Source: Bemisia tabaci
Taxonomy: Eukaryota; Arthropoda; Insecta; Hemiptera; Aleyrodidae
Assembly (NCBI RefSeq): GCF_918797505.1
Contig: NC_092794.1
Span: 72,391,345 to 72,455,344 of the forward strand
Direction of reading: 5' to 3'
Length of the DNA stretch: 64,000 bases
Positions within the stretch are counted from its first letter, which is position 1. Each line of letters starts with the position of its first letter. The notes below the pieces were generated by a model. That model made no database searches and had not been told where the DNA came from. It worked only from the letters and a program-made list of their open reading frames with translations. Positions 22,183-33,036 of the stretch are shown in pieces. Both the position numbers and the translations under genes were made by a program.

Positions 22183-22470
22183 GCCGGCCAGGTTGACCTA
22201 ATGGTCAGCCTGTCTGACTCTAGGTCAATAGGTCCCGGATTCGAATCCCGGTGGTGGCGTCTAATTTTCACGGAATCGGCAAGTAGATCTGCTGAAACAG
22301 ATTCTACTGGGCCTTAATCCCTGAAAATTTGAAAAGCCTGGAGCATGAATGTGTCTAAATCCCTCGATGTCTACGGACAATAAACACAGTCTGAAGTTGG
22401 CTAAGGTGCTAGACACGAAGCCATAAAACCAGCAGATAAACCTTGAGAAAACGACGTGGCGTTTCCTTCA
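22183..22470 (+). mobile_element. tRNA-derived SINE-like element
   Basis: The head (22183-22259) has an A-box-like TGACCTAATGG and a perfect B box GGATTCGAATCCC at 22237-22249, at tRNA-like spacing. A T-arm (CCGG and CCGG stem around TTCGAAT) can form, but the anticodon arm is irregular, so it is not a functional tRNA. The body continues through ATCTGCTGAAACAGATTCTA, a small hairpin, to about 22470. No poly(A) or target duplication was found, so the 3' end is a guess. Confidence 0.55.
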
Positions 22471-22587
22471 GATAATATCACTAATTTCTTGAGTTGAGGT
22501 CACCTCTATTTATAACATGGCGGAAAATTCGTGAAGACGGGAAAAGGTTTGACAAGGCACACCTTTTAATGAAGATATTATTGAGAT

Positions 22588-22751
22588 CAGTGGCGTGGCG
22601 TGAATAATCGATTATCGATATCTCGCCATTTGAAGCTATGGTAAAGAATCGATTGCTAAGTAGTTCGCTGCGAACACCCTGATAATCGATCTTTTTTCAT
22701 AGGTTTAAATGGCATAACAATCGATATATCGCAATTCACGCCACGCCACTG
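22588..22751. mobile_element. hAT-like MITE, CAGTGGCGTGG family
   Basis: A 164-bp element with ends CAGTGGCGTGGCGTGAAT and the inverse. A perfect 8-bp target duplication ATTGAGAT lies at 22580-22587 and 22752-22759. The core has GTTCGCTGCGAACACC and CATAGGTTTAAATGGC. CAGTG ends with an 8-bp duplication fit hAT. Non-autonomous, with no open frame. Confidence 0.93.
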
Positions 22752-22759
22752 ATTGAGAT

Positions 22760-24081
22760 CATACTCACTCGTGTTCATTGTTGAAGTGTACCAATAGATA
22801 TGAGAAACCCACTCACCTGAAACAAATTAAATAAATAGATTTAATTAATAGAATAAATAAATAGAAGCAATTACATAAATGCGTTCAAACAATACATTCT
22901 TAAATTATGTTATAATGTTAAATTTGCAAGTTCAAGATTGCAAACATTTTGCTTTATTCCTTAAAAACACGTGACTGTAGTTACCATCTTGATAAATTAC
23001 GATTATTCCTGTTGGTTTCAGGAAATATTGAGATAAGGGTTTAAAAATGATGGGAACAAAAAGCTCTAAAGAAAATATTGGAGGTAGAAAACAGTCACCG
23101 AGGCTTTTTTGATGATGACGATACGTCACTGAAATTAATTGTAAAAAATGAAAAAGTTACAAATCGAATTTTGCTGTCAAAAATGAGGGAATTCTCTCTC
23201 ATTCGGAAGTTTGTCTCATGAAGTCATATTGACGGGAATAGCGAAAATATATTTTTTTCTCTACTGCATTTATTATTAAGATATTAAATTTAAGAGGGAG
23301 CATAATGCATATTTTCAGATAAAATCCGAAATATGAGTAATCTAAACACTTTGGTGCCGATTCGAAAATGGGATTGCTTCCTCTCAACGATTATTGGACC
23401 AAAAAAGAACACTAAAAGACCTGTCCTAAATTCATCCTTTCTTGTTTATAGGATAAATTAGACAGATCTGAACGATTAGAGAACGTTCACAGACAGGCTA
23501 AAACGACAGTCCCAAGAATCCGCATTAAACTTTTGAGTCTTTATGTCCCGAGGATGTTCTAGATCTTCCCTACACCCTTTTTGAAACGAGAGCTTTTCGA
23601 GAACGTCAAGTTGAGGAGCTCTTTAGTGAAAAATTCTTTTGATGAATGAAAAGAATGAGAATTATCAGGGAAAGAAAAAAAAGATTTGAAAGGGGGTGGG
23701 ATCTTCCATCGAAACGGAAGCATAGACATTTGATCGCTGCATTTTCCTGAAAATGCAGGGATCTGATATCAACGGAAATTCTTCTCCGGCTGTCGATTTA
23801 CAATCAAAGGACATTGTCACCAATAAGTCAATCTCGTCAAACTTTTTAAATTAAAAAGTTTGCGGAAGTAGAACTCAGACTCCAAACGTTCAAAAGTTTC
23901 TTGGCGAAGACGAACCTCACGATTCATTCACGATACTCACAGCTACCTCTGTTGTTTCGGGGGATTGATCTTGAGGACCACAATTTTCCTTTCGCAAGTT
24001 TCTTTTTCCAGTAAAAAAAGGTTGCAGATCTACATAAACCAATCAGAACAACCGTTGCTTATTAGTGTAGAGCGCACTATT
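22760..24081. other. Anonymous AT-rich DNA, no gene seen
   Basis: No member of the repeat families and no plausible exon was recognised. Open frames stay below 66 codons and show no domain. Confidence 0.45.
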
Positions 24082-24334
24082 CTCCCGTGCTAAGGAAGAA
24101 CGCCGTATGAGCCTTCAGGCGTTGCCAAATCTCCTTCGATAAAACACGAATTTCCTGGTAAATCTATGAATATTTTCTTTCCAACTTATCAGATACTTTT
24201 GCTCGCAATTTCACCTGAAGTTCCTGAAAGTTGTAAAGAAAAATATTCATAACTGTCTTCAAAAATGAACATTTTATCGAAGGAAATTTGGCAAGTCTCG
24301 AATGTTCATACGGCGTTCTTCCTTAGCACGGGAG
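24082..24334. mobile_element. MITE, family P, clean copy
   Basis: 253 bp with ends CTCCCGTGCTAAGGAAGAAC and the exact inverse. The subterminal CGCCGTATGAGCC and GTTCATACGGCG mirror each other with one change. It matches 2881-3127 and the partial copy at 63800. No coding capacity and no clear target duplication. Confidence 0.85.
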
Positions 24335-24831
24335 CATTGACGAACTGAAAGGGCGAAAAAGCTGTGATTGGCAGCAAATGGGATCCTTGCAATGCAACCA
24401 GCTCACATTTCCGTTTTACGAGTGCAGACGTGAATGTGTCTTCAATTCGTTAGAAGATTTCACGTACAGTTTTGAGGTCGGAATAGTGGCAAAAGCTCCT
24501 ATAAAAGAGCTATGACGCGGGCGAACAGCGTCGCCGTTGCTGTGAGGAAAGTACTTACTTAATCACAAGTGAATCAACAGAGAGGGTGAATTAAACCTGA
24601 GATCGGCAATCGGTGATCTACAATTTTTGAGAATCATCGTCAGTGCTAGGTTTGTACATTTCAGGTGTGTGAGTGAGAGAGAGGATGTAATGGACTTTTT
24701 CAACCATCTGACGCTCCTGATCTCCGCCAAAAGCTCTTACTTCCGAATTCGCACGCTCTCGCCTCGCTATAGGAATTTTCAACCTCAACACTCATTTCTT
24801 AAAAGGTACTCGGCTAGTCATTGATTCCCCT

Positions 24832-26154
24832 CCCAGCTGCTCATTTCAAACTAACAAACACTGCTGTTGGTGCAAGAAAAAGACCACTGACTGCATTTCA
24901 GCGTCCCTCGATGCGTTTGGATACGTTACTCGCTCGAGAAAACACGGAATAAAGATGAAAATGGTTAAAACCAACAGACGCTGGACATAAATACTACGCA
25001 GTGCCAATGAAACTAGAGCGTTGCCTACGAGAATGGAGAGGCCGTAATTATGATTCTGTGACGTCACACTAGTAGATGAAACTCGGCCGCGGTTTAACAC
25101 GCGTTCTTATGGGAGAACGCTTGCCGCGCGATGATTTCTCGCCGATATCTTTTTCAGGGTTGATCTGACGCAAAATTTCATAAGAACCTTTTCGAAAGAA
25201 GATGAAATTTCACTTTAGAAAAGTAACTAATCCATTCGTGACATCGTCTAAAAATCGAGGAAATGAAAGCGTAACGCCGAAAATCGTTACTCCACTCATA
25301 TTCAAACGGGCCGCTCGCGCAACTTCGGCCGATCGAGGGCCACTCTGATTGGTCCACGCAGCGACTGCCTCACTCATCGATGCACCGATGACCCGGAGAT
25401 GCTTGTTGTTTTCGGTAGGTTCGTAGGCAACGACTAGAGATGGAGAAGGCGTGACTCCTAGAAATAGACCTATTCTCCAGGGTTGAGACAACATACCACT
25501 TTAAATTTCCTCGCAAGAAACTTAGAAATATACCTACTAATTTCGATACATTTGAGGAATACCAAAGAAGATAAGAAGAGACAGGTTTTTTTTCATAAAG
25601 CCGTCTCAAACTTTCGACTAATGATTCAAATTTTCATGACATAACAATATGAAACATAGGTTATTATAATCCGAAGATGCATTGTTAGCTCTTTGTTTTG
25701 TGCTTTTAGGCACTATTAAGTTTCATAATTTTTAGAATTTAAAATCTGAACATTCATGATGAAAAATTTAACTCTACGGAATCAAGTTTTAAACAGGAAT
25801 CGTCAATAATTTCACTCGAACAGTAGTACATTATAATGCAATTGACAAATTGAACAAAAAATACAAATTGAAGGTGATCTTAAAAGATCATTTTTGCTGA
25901 TTTGTTTTCTTATTCTTATCCTTTTTTAGGAAGAAGGAAAATAGAAAGAAGACAAGAACGGGTAACTACAATGCTTCCTTCGCATCATAACAACTTAGCA
26001 ACATTTGGTCACATGCTTGCACCATTTTCATCTTCATTCCGTGTTTTCTCAAGCAAGTTACGTATCCAAACGTAACGAGAGGCGCTGAAATGCAGTCAGT
26101 GGTTTTTTGTTTCTACCAACAGCAGCGTATGTCAGTTTGAAATGAGCATCTGGG
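24832..26154. mobile_element. 1.3 kb element with inverted arms of about 135 bp
   Basis: The left arm (24832-24970) and right arm (26013-26154) are inverse copies at roughly 85%. Marks are TGCTCATTTCAAACT, ACCACTGACTGCATTTCAGC, GTTTGGATACGT and AAAACACGGAAT. The ends CCCAG and CTGGG continue the pairing. The 1.0 kb between has no open frame with a domain and no repeat I know. It could be a non-autonomous DNA transposon or a local inverted duplication. No target duplication was found. Confidence 0.55.
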
Positions 26155-26975
26155 ACCAACATGTGATCAACAAGCGTAGACGGGATTAACGCTCTATGAA
26201 TGATAAGTTCGCACTGAAGTCCAGAGGGGGAAAGAGAGAGAGAGAAAGAGAAAGAAAAAGAGGCGCGAGTCTTCAGAAAAAATCAAGAAAACTACGCGCA
26301 TATTCTTTGCTTTTTCTTACAGTTGTTCGGAACAGAAGTTTGCAGAAATCGAGTTTTACTTACACCCACCTGAAAACTTTTAACATTTATCCGCCGCCAG
26401 AGGGGAGCAGTAATTCTATCTGCAAACAATACTCGCACAAACGAGGCTGCCAAATTTTATTCTGTAAGTTCCTTTTTCACAGGACATTAATAAAGAAGAT
26501 ATGGATAGTGCAATTGAGTATGCATACTGTGTATATTTGGGAATTCACTGGGCTTTACCTCTGATTAGGATAGGGTGGATTTTTTAAAAAAGAATACAAA
26601 TGTTATTTAAAATATTTAATTTTGATTAATAGTATCCGCTCCCGCTGTTAGATTAGTTGAATGTTTAGACTGTGTGACAAGTGTAGTGGTCAACAACAAT
26701 TGAGAGATACGGAAGGACAGTACGCATAAGTGCAGTTTGCAAAACAAAAAAAAATGAGATATTGATAACTGCAAATAAAATATTCTGTGAAAAATTCACG
26801 GATAAAAGCCAACTTTTATGCATCGAAGCGTGCGTTTGAACTTTTTTTCCCACGAAAGGGCTGTATGTTACTTTGAAACTTTAAAAGCGTGTTTCTTGGA
26901 ATGTGCTTTGTCTCCACTGCGTTAAAAACTTTAACTACATTTTGTAAAGTGGGAAAATGTGGGAAAATTGACAGT
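26155..26975. other. Anonymous DNA with a purine-rich patch
   Basis: A GA-rich run (GAGAGAGAGAAAGAG) lies at 26222-26265. Nothing else can be supported; open frames have no domain. Confidence 0.45.
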
Positions 26976-27242
26976 CAAAGTGCAAACCATATACATTGCG
27001 GTTTTTTCAAAATTTCTACTTTTATTTTATTTTTTCGAAGAGAAACGAGGACACATCATTGCTTGAAATTTATACAAAGTATATTCTGCGGACAGAGCAG
27101 AACAATCAAAGGTGTTTTCTGGAATTTAAATACAATAAAAAGTACAATGACAAGTTTTCAAAAGAAAAGATAAAGTATATATGAAAGGAAGTTTGCAACT
27201 TTGCAAAGGCAGATACGTGGCTTCGCACATTGGCCATCGGTA
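26976..27242 (+). mobile_element. G-family element, near complete
   Basis: Opens with GTCAAAGTGCAAACCATATA and closes with GATACGTGGCTTCGCACATT and GGCCATCGG. The interior TTGAAATTTATACAAAGTAT, TTCTGCGGACAGAGCAG and AAGGAAGTTTGCAACTTTGC marks the family. It is the intact reference that shows where the 16215 element inserted. Non-coding. Confidence 0.7.
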
Positions 27243-27552
27243 GAGTATATTACAGCCTTTTTTGAAAGTCAAATTTTTCAAACATCAAAAGGATATCGAC
27301 AGGATTAATTTGGAAATGCAAGTGCGATTTACATAATTTGCCAGAATAAAGCTGCTAATCGCAGAAGATGAAATTCCATGATATTCACTACCTTTATGGT
27401 ACTATACCATAAAATATGGAAAACCTACAAAATATCAATTTTTTGCATTATTATACTAGTGATTGATTAAAATTTCTTGTAATCATTTATTTAAGAATTT
27501 ATAATGTTATCTTTCACTCGACGTTCGAAAAATCGTCTTTTGAATGATGTTA

Positions 27553-28090
27553 AATTGGACCACATTTTGCAATTAGGAACTATCATTTCTGGCTCAGTTT
27601 AGATAGAGTACCTGTATAGCGAGAGTATGGACAGATGCGAAACTCCGAAAATCCATCAGGCCTTCACCGATGCTTCTGCGAATAAAGTTAAGGCCCAGAA
27701 GTGCAGCCAACCTATGAATTTCAATTATTCAGAACGATTTACTAATACTATTGTTACGAATTAAGCACGCGTTTGACTCAGTTTTTGCATAAATTTACCC
27801 AATTTTGCGGAAGAACGCTCATTTCTGCACATTCTTGGCCATCTTGGTTAGAATTGGAACCTGCAGACTCTGCAGACTGGCAGTGAAATTTTGTGCGTTA
27901 GAAGTTGGTTAGAAGGCGTGGCTGCACTTTTGGGCCCTAAGCCCTCCATGAAGCGATCTGTCCATACTCTCGCTATACAGGAACTCTAAGTTTAGAAACA
28001 ACGCATGTGCCGTTAGTTTTCCTATGTGCATAAGTGTTTTCACAGATAAGCTAGAAGTTAAAGTTCCGAATTGCAAAATGTAGTCTAATT
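27553..28090. mobile_element. L-family MITE split by a later insertion
   Basis: The left part (27553-27603) AATTGGACCACATTTTGCAA runs to GGCTCAGTTTAGA. The right part (27997-28090) resumes AACAACGCATGTGC and ends TTGCAAAATGTAGTCTAATT. Joined, they match 6696-6840 base for base in layout. Confidence 0.8.
27604..27988. mobile_element. hAT-like MITE nested in an L-family element
   Basis: 385 bp with ends TAGAGTACCTGTATAGCGAG and the near-exact inverse CTCGCTATACAGGAACTCTA. A perfect 8-bp target duplication AGTTTAGA lies at 27596-27603 and 27989-27996. Same family as 16215-16619. No coding capacity. Confidence 0.93.
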
Positions 28091-28131
28091 GACGGGCCAC
28101 CACGAGAAAAGGACCTGATCGAGGACTACAA

Positions 28132-28305
28132 ATATTGATAACCTAAGTGCGAAACCATGCAGCTCCATTTGGGATTTTGCAGACTTCTCTACATACTTAA
28201 TTTTCCATCGGAAATCTGGTCAACTCAATTTCTTGCAAACCGACTTCATTTTTCTTCCCTCCTAGCAGAATATCGTTAAAAATTTCAAGCTATACATTTG
28301 ACTTT

Positions 28306-28343
<38 letters not shown>

Positions 28344-28403
28344 AGCATGCAGAGATTTTTAAACACAGGAATGGAGGTAAGTGATTTGGCATTTTAGCCA
28401 TTG
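28132..28403. mobile_element. G-family element with internal poly(A)
   Basis: The left end reads CCTAAGTGCGAAACCATGCA with TTTTGCAGACTTC. The right end reads GGAGGTAAGTGATTTGGCAT and TTTAGCCATTGATA. The family word CAGAATATCGTTAAAAATTT lies at 28267. A 32-bp A-run (28310-28341) interrupts the centre and creates frameworks of Phe or Lys that are not genes. Confidence 0.7.
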
Positions 28404-28747
28404 ATATAGCCTTAGCGTTCTTACGTATACGTTTAAGGGAGCGCGTACATTGACGCGAATTGTTGGGTCCATGCATTTTACGACATTTTTACATTTGCAT
28501 TGATTTTAACTTGTAAACGGCAACATAGAGCAGTGGAACTTCCGAGCGGCCAGGTTAGCAGTCGTTCTGTATGAAGAAAAGCAAGAGCGTTTTCTTCACA
28601 CAATTAATCACAGCTGAAGACACATGTCAGGTCTCAGTCATGCTCCATTCCATTTCTCAGTGATTGTGAGGTGAGAGGTAAGAATTTATTGAGCAGTTTG
28701 GTGACAATGCCCTCGCCCTCACTAACAATGCGTACGGACTGCAACTG

Positions 28748-29841
28748 ACAAGGGGAACTTACGGACCTGCCGCCTCCGATTGGGCTGAATTTTTTTTTAC
28801 AGACTCTATGAACCAATTCTAGAGGTCAATTTGAGCCGTTTCCCCGAATGCGCAATAGGAAGGGCGTAAAAAATTCCCAAAAGTTGCGTTTTCGGCGTGT
28901 GATTTGGTCGTGCGGCGCGTGGCAACACTGAAGCAGCCTCTAGTACCGCTTTATCGGCCGGAGGGTTTCAGCGAAGTCCGGAGCCCTACTGCACACGTAC
29001 TGGTTCCATGATAGTGATGTCCGGGGTTCGATCCTCGACATTTTATTTTCCGCATGATCACGTAACATTTTATTTTTAATTCTTCATCCGCATTTATAAA
29101 TCAAGCAGTTCCGATCACTATCCCCCCCTCCCTCATTTTACGTACATTTTCCTCCGATATTTATTCACATTGGCCACATATAATCGTATGAAACTTCATT
29201 GATATAAATTAATGAATTAAAAGGCAAAGGGCTAAAATAATGTGTTTCTTGGTGACCCTTGCCTGCACATGGGTTTGGGGTTGCTCTTCGATTTATTTAC
29301 ACATTACATATTTTTCCAGGAAAACATTTGAAGATAATGTAGTAACAAATAAGGTTTTCTTTTGCTTTTTAATTCATTAATTTATATCAATGAAGTTTCA
29401 TACGATTATATGTGGCCAATGTGAATAAATATCGGGGGAAAATGTACGTAAAATGAGGGAGGGGGGGATAGTGATCGGAACTGCTTGATTTATAAATGCG
29501 GATGAAGAATTAAAAATAAAATGTTACGTGATCATGCGGAAAATAAAAAGTCGAGGATCGAACCCGGGACATCACTATCATGGAACCAGTACGTGTGCAG
29601 TAGGGCTCCGGACTTCGCTGAAACCCTCCGGCCGATAAAGCGGTACTAGAGGCTGCTTCAGTGTTGCCACGCGCCGCACGACCAAATCACACGCCGAAAA
29701 CGCAACTTTTGGGAATTTTTTACGCCCTTCCTATTGCGCATTCGGGGAAACGGCTCAAATTGACCTCTAGAATTGGTCCATAGAGTCTGTAAAAAAAAAT
29801 TCAGCCCAATCGGAGGCGGCAGGTCCGTAAGTTCCCCTTGT
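28748..29841. mobile_element. 1.1 kb near-perfect hairpin element
   Basis: Arms 28748-29228 and 29361-29841 are each 481 bp and inverse copies at about 98% by eye, around a 132-bp loop. The ends read ACAAGGGGAACTTACGGACC and its inverse. Each arm carries a B-box-like GGTTCGATCC (29027 and the mirrored 29553 area) with upstream TGGTTCCATGATAG, so a tRNA-like or SINE segment may be embedded. No open frame on either strand has a domain. No target duplication was found. The CAGTGGCG MITE at 29856 lies 14 bp to the right. Confidence 0.85.
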
Positions 29842-29855
29842 GAAACGAATGGGAC

Positions 29856-30026
29856 CAGTGGCGCGGCGTGGCGTGCTTTGCGATATATCGATTGATCTGC
29901 CATTAACCCACAGAAAAATATCGATACACATGGGTGTTCGCAACGAACACCTTAATTTTCGATTCATTATCATAGTTTTGAATGGAGAAATATCGATAGT
30001 AATCGATCATTCATGCCTCGCAACTG
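29856..30026. mobile_element. Diverged CAGTGGCG-family MITE
   Basis: Starts CAGTGGCGCGGCGTGGCGTG and ends with an eroded arm GCCTCGCAACTG. The core GGTGTTCGCAACGAACACC is kept. Flanks AATGGGAC (29848-29855) and AATGTGAC (30027-30034) form an 8-bp target duplication with one mismatch. More mutated than the other copies, so an older insertion. Confidence 0.85.
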
Positions 30027-30034
30027 AATGTGAC

Positions 30035-30434
30035 CATCAACGCTCAAGTACCTTATGATTGCTCTTACGGAACCGCCTCCTGCTCACGAAAAAGGGAGAG
30101 ATTTTTGCCTTTTCCACCGCACGTTTATTGATTAATTTCATCACTGTAACATATGTGAAAAAATCGCTCTTGCGTGCCTTAAGGACGACTTTCAAACGAG
30201 CAAAAGAGGCAGTTGGCCTAGTTTTTCTCTCTTGGAATTTCACTGGAATCCTGAGTCAGCACAAACAATTTCACAGTGACAAAATGTTAATTTAGGATCC
30301 TGGATGTCGACAATCTAAGTCTGATGATTCATCAATGATGAATTGACTGCCCCCGCGGTTAAATTTAAATCTTAGACATTCAGATGTAGGGGCCACTAGA
30401 CAAGTTTCCTAGTATTCTAAGGATGCTGAAACAG

Positions 30435-30466
<32 letters not shown>

Positions 30467-31071
30467 CGGTGTTGAAGATTTTAGGCTCCATGAATCGGGC
30501 AGAACTTGAAAAAATAACAATATGATGGAGAAGGGCAAGAGAAGTGGTTGTCTATTATCATTTTTGCATTTAAATCTTTTGATATTTATATATAAGGTGA
30601 GTATCATCTATGGATAAAAATATTAAAACATAAATTTTATCTTAGAATTACTCCATATTATTTTGATACCATTGGATTTTAGCTTACTTAAGTTGAGCTC
30701 AAATCTAGTGTTTTTTTTTGTTTTAAAAAGTCGTAAGAACAGAATAATCTGCGAAACATTTACTTAATACTTTTGATGTTAAAGCACGGGGGGCGATCAT
30801 CACTTTTCTACATCAATCTACTTTTTCGCGGCAGAGTACTTTCCTCAAAATTGATGGTTGATATTTCGGCAAGCGAATTCATTCATCTCAACGGTGCTCA
30901 TCTTCTTCGGGTACTGTGGAAGACAGCTGAGCACTTCTTTAATAAGAACGTATTAGAACTTTCTCACTTGTTTTCTCTTTTATCCAATATGACAGCAAAG
31001 ATTTCTCTGATTTTTGAAGGGAGAGCCAACTCCCTGAATAAGGGCTGTAGGAGGACCGGTTACCGACTTTG
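30035..31071. other. Anonymous AT-rich DNA; second copy of a diverged repeat
   Basis: 30545-30775 is the same-strand relative of 18600-18835. A T-run lies at 30438-30466. An open frame of 103 codons at 30773-31084 has no domain I recognise and starts without a clear ATG context, so I do not call it a gene. Confidence 0.45.
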
Positions 31072-31281
31072 CACTGAAAAATAATGTGCTTGGCTCAAGC
31101 ATGATGATTCTTGAAATTGCCGCCAAGAATTTTTTTTATTTTGATTTAAGCTGAATTTTTATTGATACGAGGAAAATAAGGCTTGGATTAAGCAAAAAAG
31201 TAGTTTACATTAAGCAGCAAAATTCTTGATTTAAGAAAAAATACTTCTTGGCGGCAAATTTAAGATTCTTTTTTTTCAGTG
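31072..31281. mobile_element. CACTGAAAAA-type MITE
   Basis: 210 bp beginning CACTGAAAAATAATGTGC and ending TTCTTTTTTTTCAGTG. The mirrored inner words GCCGCCAAGAA and TTCTTGGCGGC confirm the pairing. No coding capacity. Confidence 0.75.
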
Positions 31282-31680
31282 TGGCAGTTAGGGGTTGCAG
31301 AGCGCCGGAAAGCGCTGTGAAGTCGAATTCTGTATTTGCTCTCTATGATTTTCTCGTTCTGGAACTCGATCGAAGGTTCACTGTTTTAATTCCATGATTT
31401 TATATTTTTTTTTTTTTCACAACCGAGTGAACATGGTCAATAGCGCAGGGGTAGGCTGAGGTCGAAGCTCAAACCTGAAGCTAAGAATCGGGCCGTGAAA
31501 TTAGGATAGCTTGGTGTCGGGAAGTCATCGCGGCAGCTGAGTCAATGTTTGTGGAGCTTTATTTGAGCAGACGACAAGCGCCCCCTCCCCTTCAACTTCT
31601 GGGGACACCACCATCTCAACAAAGATCAACCGAAGATCACTGTTCGGGAGCTCCCTGTCTTGCCACTTGCCTTTCCCTAC

Positions 31681-31845
31681 CAGTGGCGTGGCGTGAATTG
31701 CGATATATCGATTGTTATGCCATTTAAACCCATGGTAAAGAATCGATTATTAAGGTGTTCGCTGCGAACACCCTGTTTATCGATCATTTTCCATAGGTTT
31801 AAACGGCATAACAATCGATATATCGCAAAGCACGCCACGCCTATG
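31681..31845. mobile_element. hAT-like MITE, CAGTGGCGTGG family
   Basis: 165 bp. Starts CAGTGGCGTGGCGTGAATTG; the right end is slightly eroded (CACGCCACGCCTATG). A perfect 8-bp target duplication TTCCCTAC lies at 31673-31680 and 31846-31853. The core CCATTTAAACC and GGTTTAAACGG mirror each other. Open frames that cross it are not genes. Confidence 0.92.
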
Positions 31846-32080
31846 TTCCCTACCACACTCTCACAACCGCCGCTAAATAATTCACCCATAACTGTCCAAA
31901 CCGATCCGCCTCGCCGTCCGATTTCGAGCTCAAATCGCAAAATTTGTTTGCACACGCCATTGTGTCATCCGCCAATGGTTTTACCTCGAATTCCTATCAT
32001 TATCTCGGCCCCTCTGCCGAACACTCAGTCGGCGAATTTTTGCAAACGAATTTTTTCCAACACGTTTCCTGGCCATTCTC

Positions 32081-32527
32081 AAATGGACGCATTTCCGCCG
32101 TACGGAACCAGAGACAGGCGGGAAAGACTTTTATAAGACTCTCAATCATATTCGCTATACTATATTCGCAATCGTATTTTTCGCAAAATTCTACATTGGA
32201 ATCAGTACTTAGAGCGCAAATTTCTCGCACACGTGCAACAGCTCCATTATGGACTATTTCTGCCGAACGAAGCCAGAGACAGGTGGAAAAGGAGGGGTGT
32301 GCTCGTTAGTCGAGGGCCGCATTAACTCATGAGTCCCATCCACAACGGTCTTTTACCATGCCCACGGCTCATGAGTGCCGTATTCAGTTGACACACTGTT
32401 CCGTTTGGCAGAATGTGAAATCCCGCTTTTCCGGGGGGAATCACACCCACATGAACATTGTTTCTTATGCAGCTTTTAGAGCACACCCTATCTTTCCCAC
32501 TCGTCTATAGTTCCGTTTCTCAGAATA
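32081..32527 (+). mobile_element. F-family element, long form
   Basis: The left end ATGGACGCATTTCCGCCGTA and the right end AGTTCCGTTTCTCAGAA are degraded F termini. From 32263 the interior matches the minus strand of 59261-59599 in order: GAAAAGGAGGGGTGTGCTCG, TTAGT, TCATGAGTC, TTGCCATG-like ACCATGCCCAC, AATCACACCCAC and TTTCTTATGCAG. Non-coding. Confidence 0.6.
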
Positions 32528-32540
32528 GTTATCTAACAAT

Positions 32541-32751
32541 CACTGGGAAAAAAACACATTGGATCTAGAGTCCAGACTCTTAAAAACATTGACAAGAAAA
32601 GGGACTCTTGATTCAATCAGATTTAAGCTTGAATCAAACGGAAATCCGCTCAGATTAAGAGGCTTGGCTCTTGATTTAAGCTTAATTCTGATTGAATCAA
32701 GATCATTTTTTCTTGTCGATGTTTTGAGAGTCTGGACTCTAGATCCAATGT

Positions 32752-32789
<38 letters not shown>

Positions 32790-32803
32790 CTTTTTTTTCA
32801 GTG
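32541..32803 (+). mobile_element. Foldback MITE, CACTGGGAAAA termini
   Basis: Starts CACTGGGAAAAAAACACATT and ends in a long T-run followed by CAGTG. GGATCTAGAGTCCAGACTCT mirrors GAGTCTGGACTCTAGATCC at the other end. The T-run (about 32752-32798) has expanded. Related to 9596-9821 in the other orientation. Confidence 0.85.
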
Positions 32804-32871
32804 ATAAGGCTAACAGGAGTACTTACGTGACTACCTGATCGCTCAGGGCTTTTTTTCGGTGAATTAGACAC

Positions 32872-33036
32872 CAGTGGCGTGGCGTGCTTTGCGATATATC
32901 GATTGTTATGCCATTTAAACCTATGGAAAAGGATCGATAAACAGGGTATTCGCAGCGAACACCTTAATAATCGATTCTTAACCATAGGTTTAAATGGCAT
33001 AACAATCGATATATCGCATTTCACGCCACGCCACTG
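32872..33036. mobile_element. hAT-like MITE, CAGTGGCGTGG family
   Basis: 165 bp with exact terminal inverted repeats. A perfect 8-bp target duplication TTAGACAC lies at 32864-32871 and 33037-33044. Compared with 31681 the core is in the reverse orientation. A 124-codon minus-strand frame that covers part of it is a shadow. Confidence 0.94.

Noticed and set aside
22183..22259. Functional tRNA gene
   Set aside because: The A and B boxes are good, but the anticodon stem has mismatches, position 33 is not T, and the acceptor stem has two mispairs. SINE-like is a better reading.
24500..24824. TATAAAAG at 24500 followed by a 65-codon frame at 24627
   Set aside because: The TATA word is good but the frame starts at TTG, not ATG, and has no domain or splice signal in place. 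Not enough for a promoter or gene.
30773..31084. 103-codon frame that looks protein-like in composition
   Set aside because: No domain recognised, and the frame runs into the end of the 31072 MITE. It could be a decayed repeat protein, but nothing supports it.
31660..32136. 158-codon plus-strand frame
   Set aside because: The first third lies in the 31681 MITE and the rest shows no domain. The same MITE makes similar frames at 17478 and 32650.
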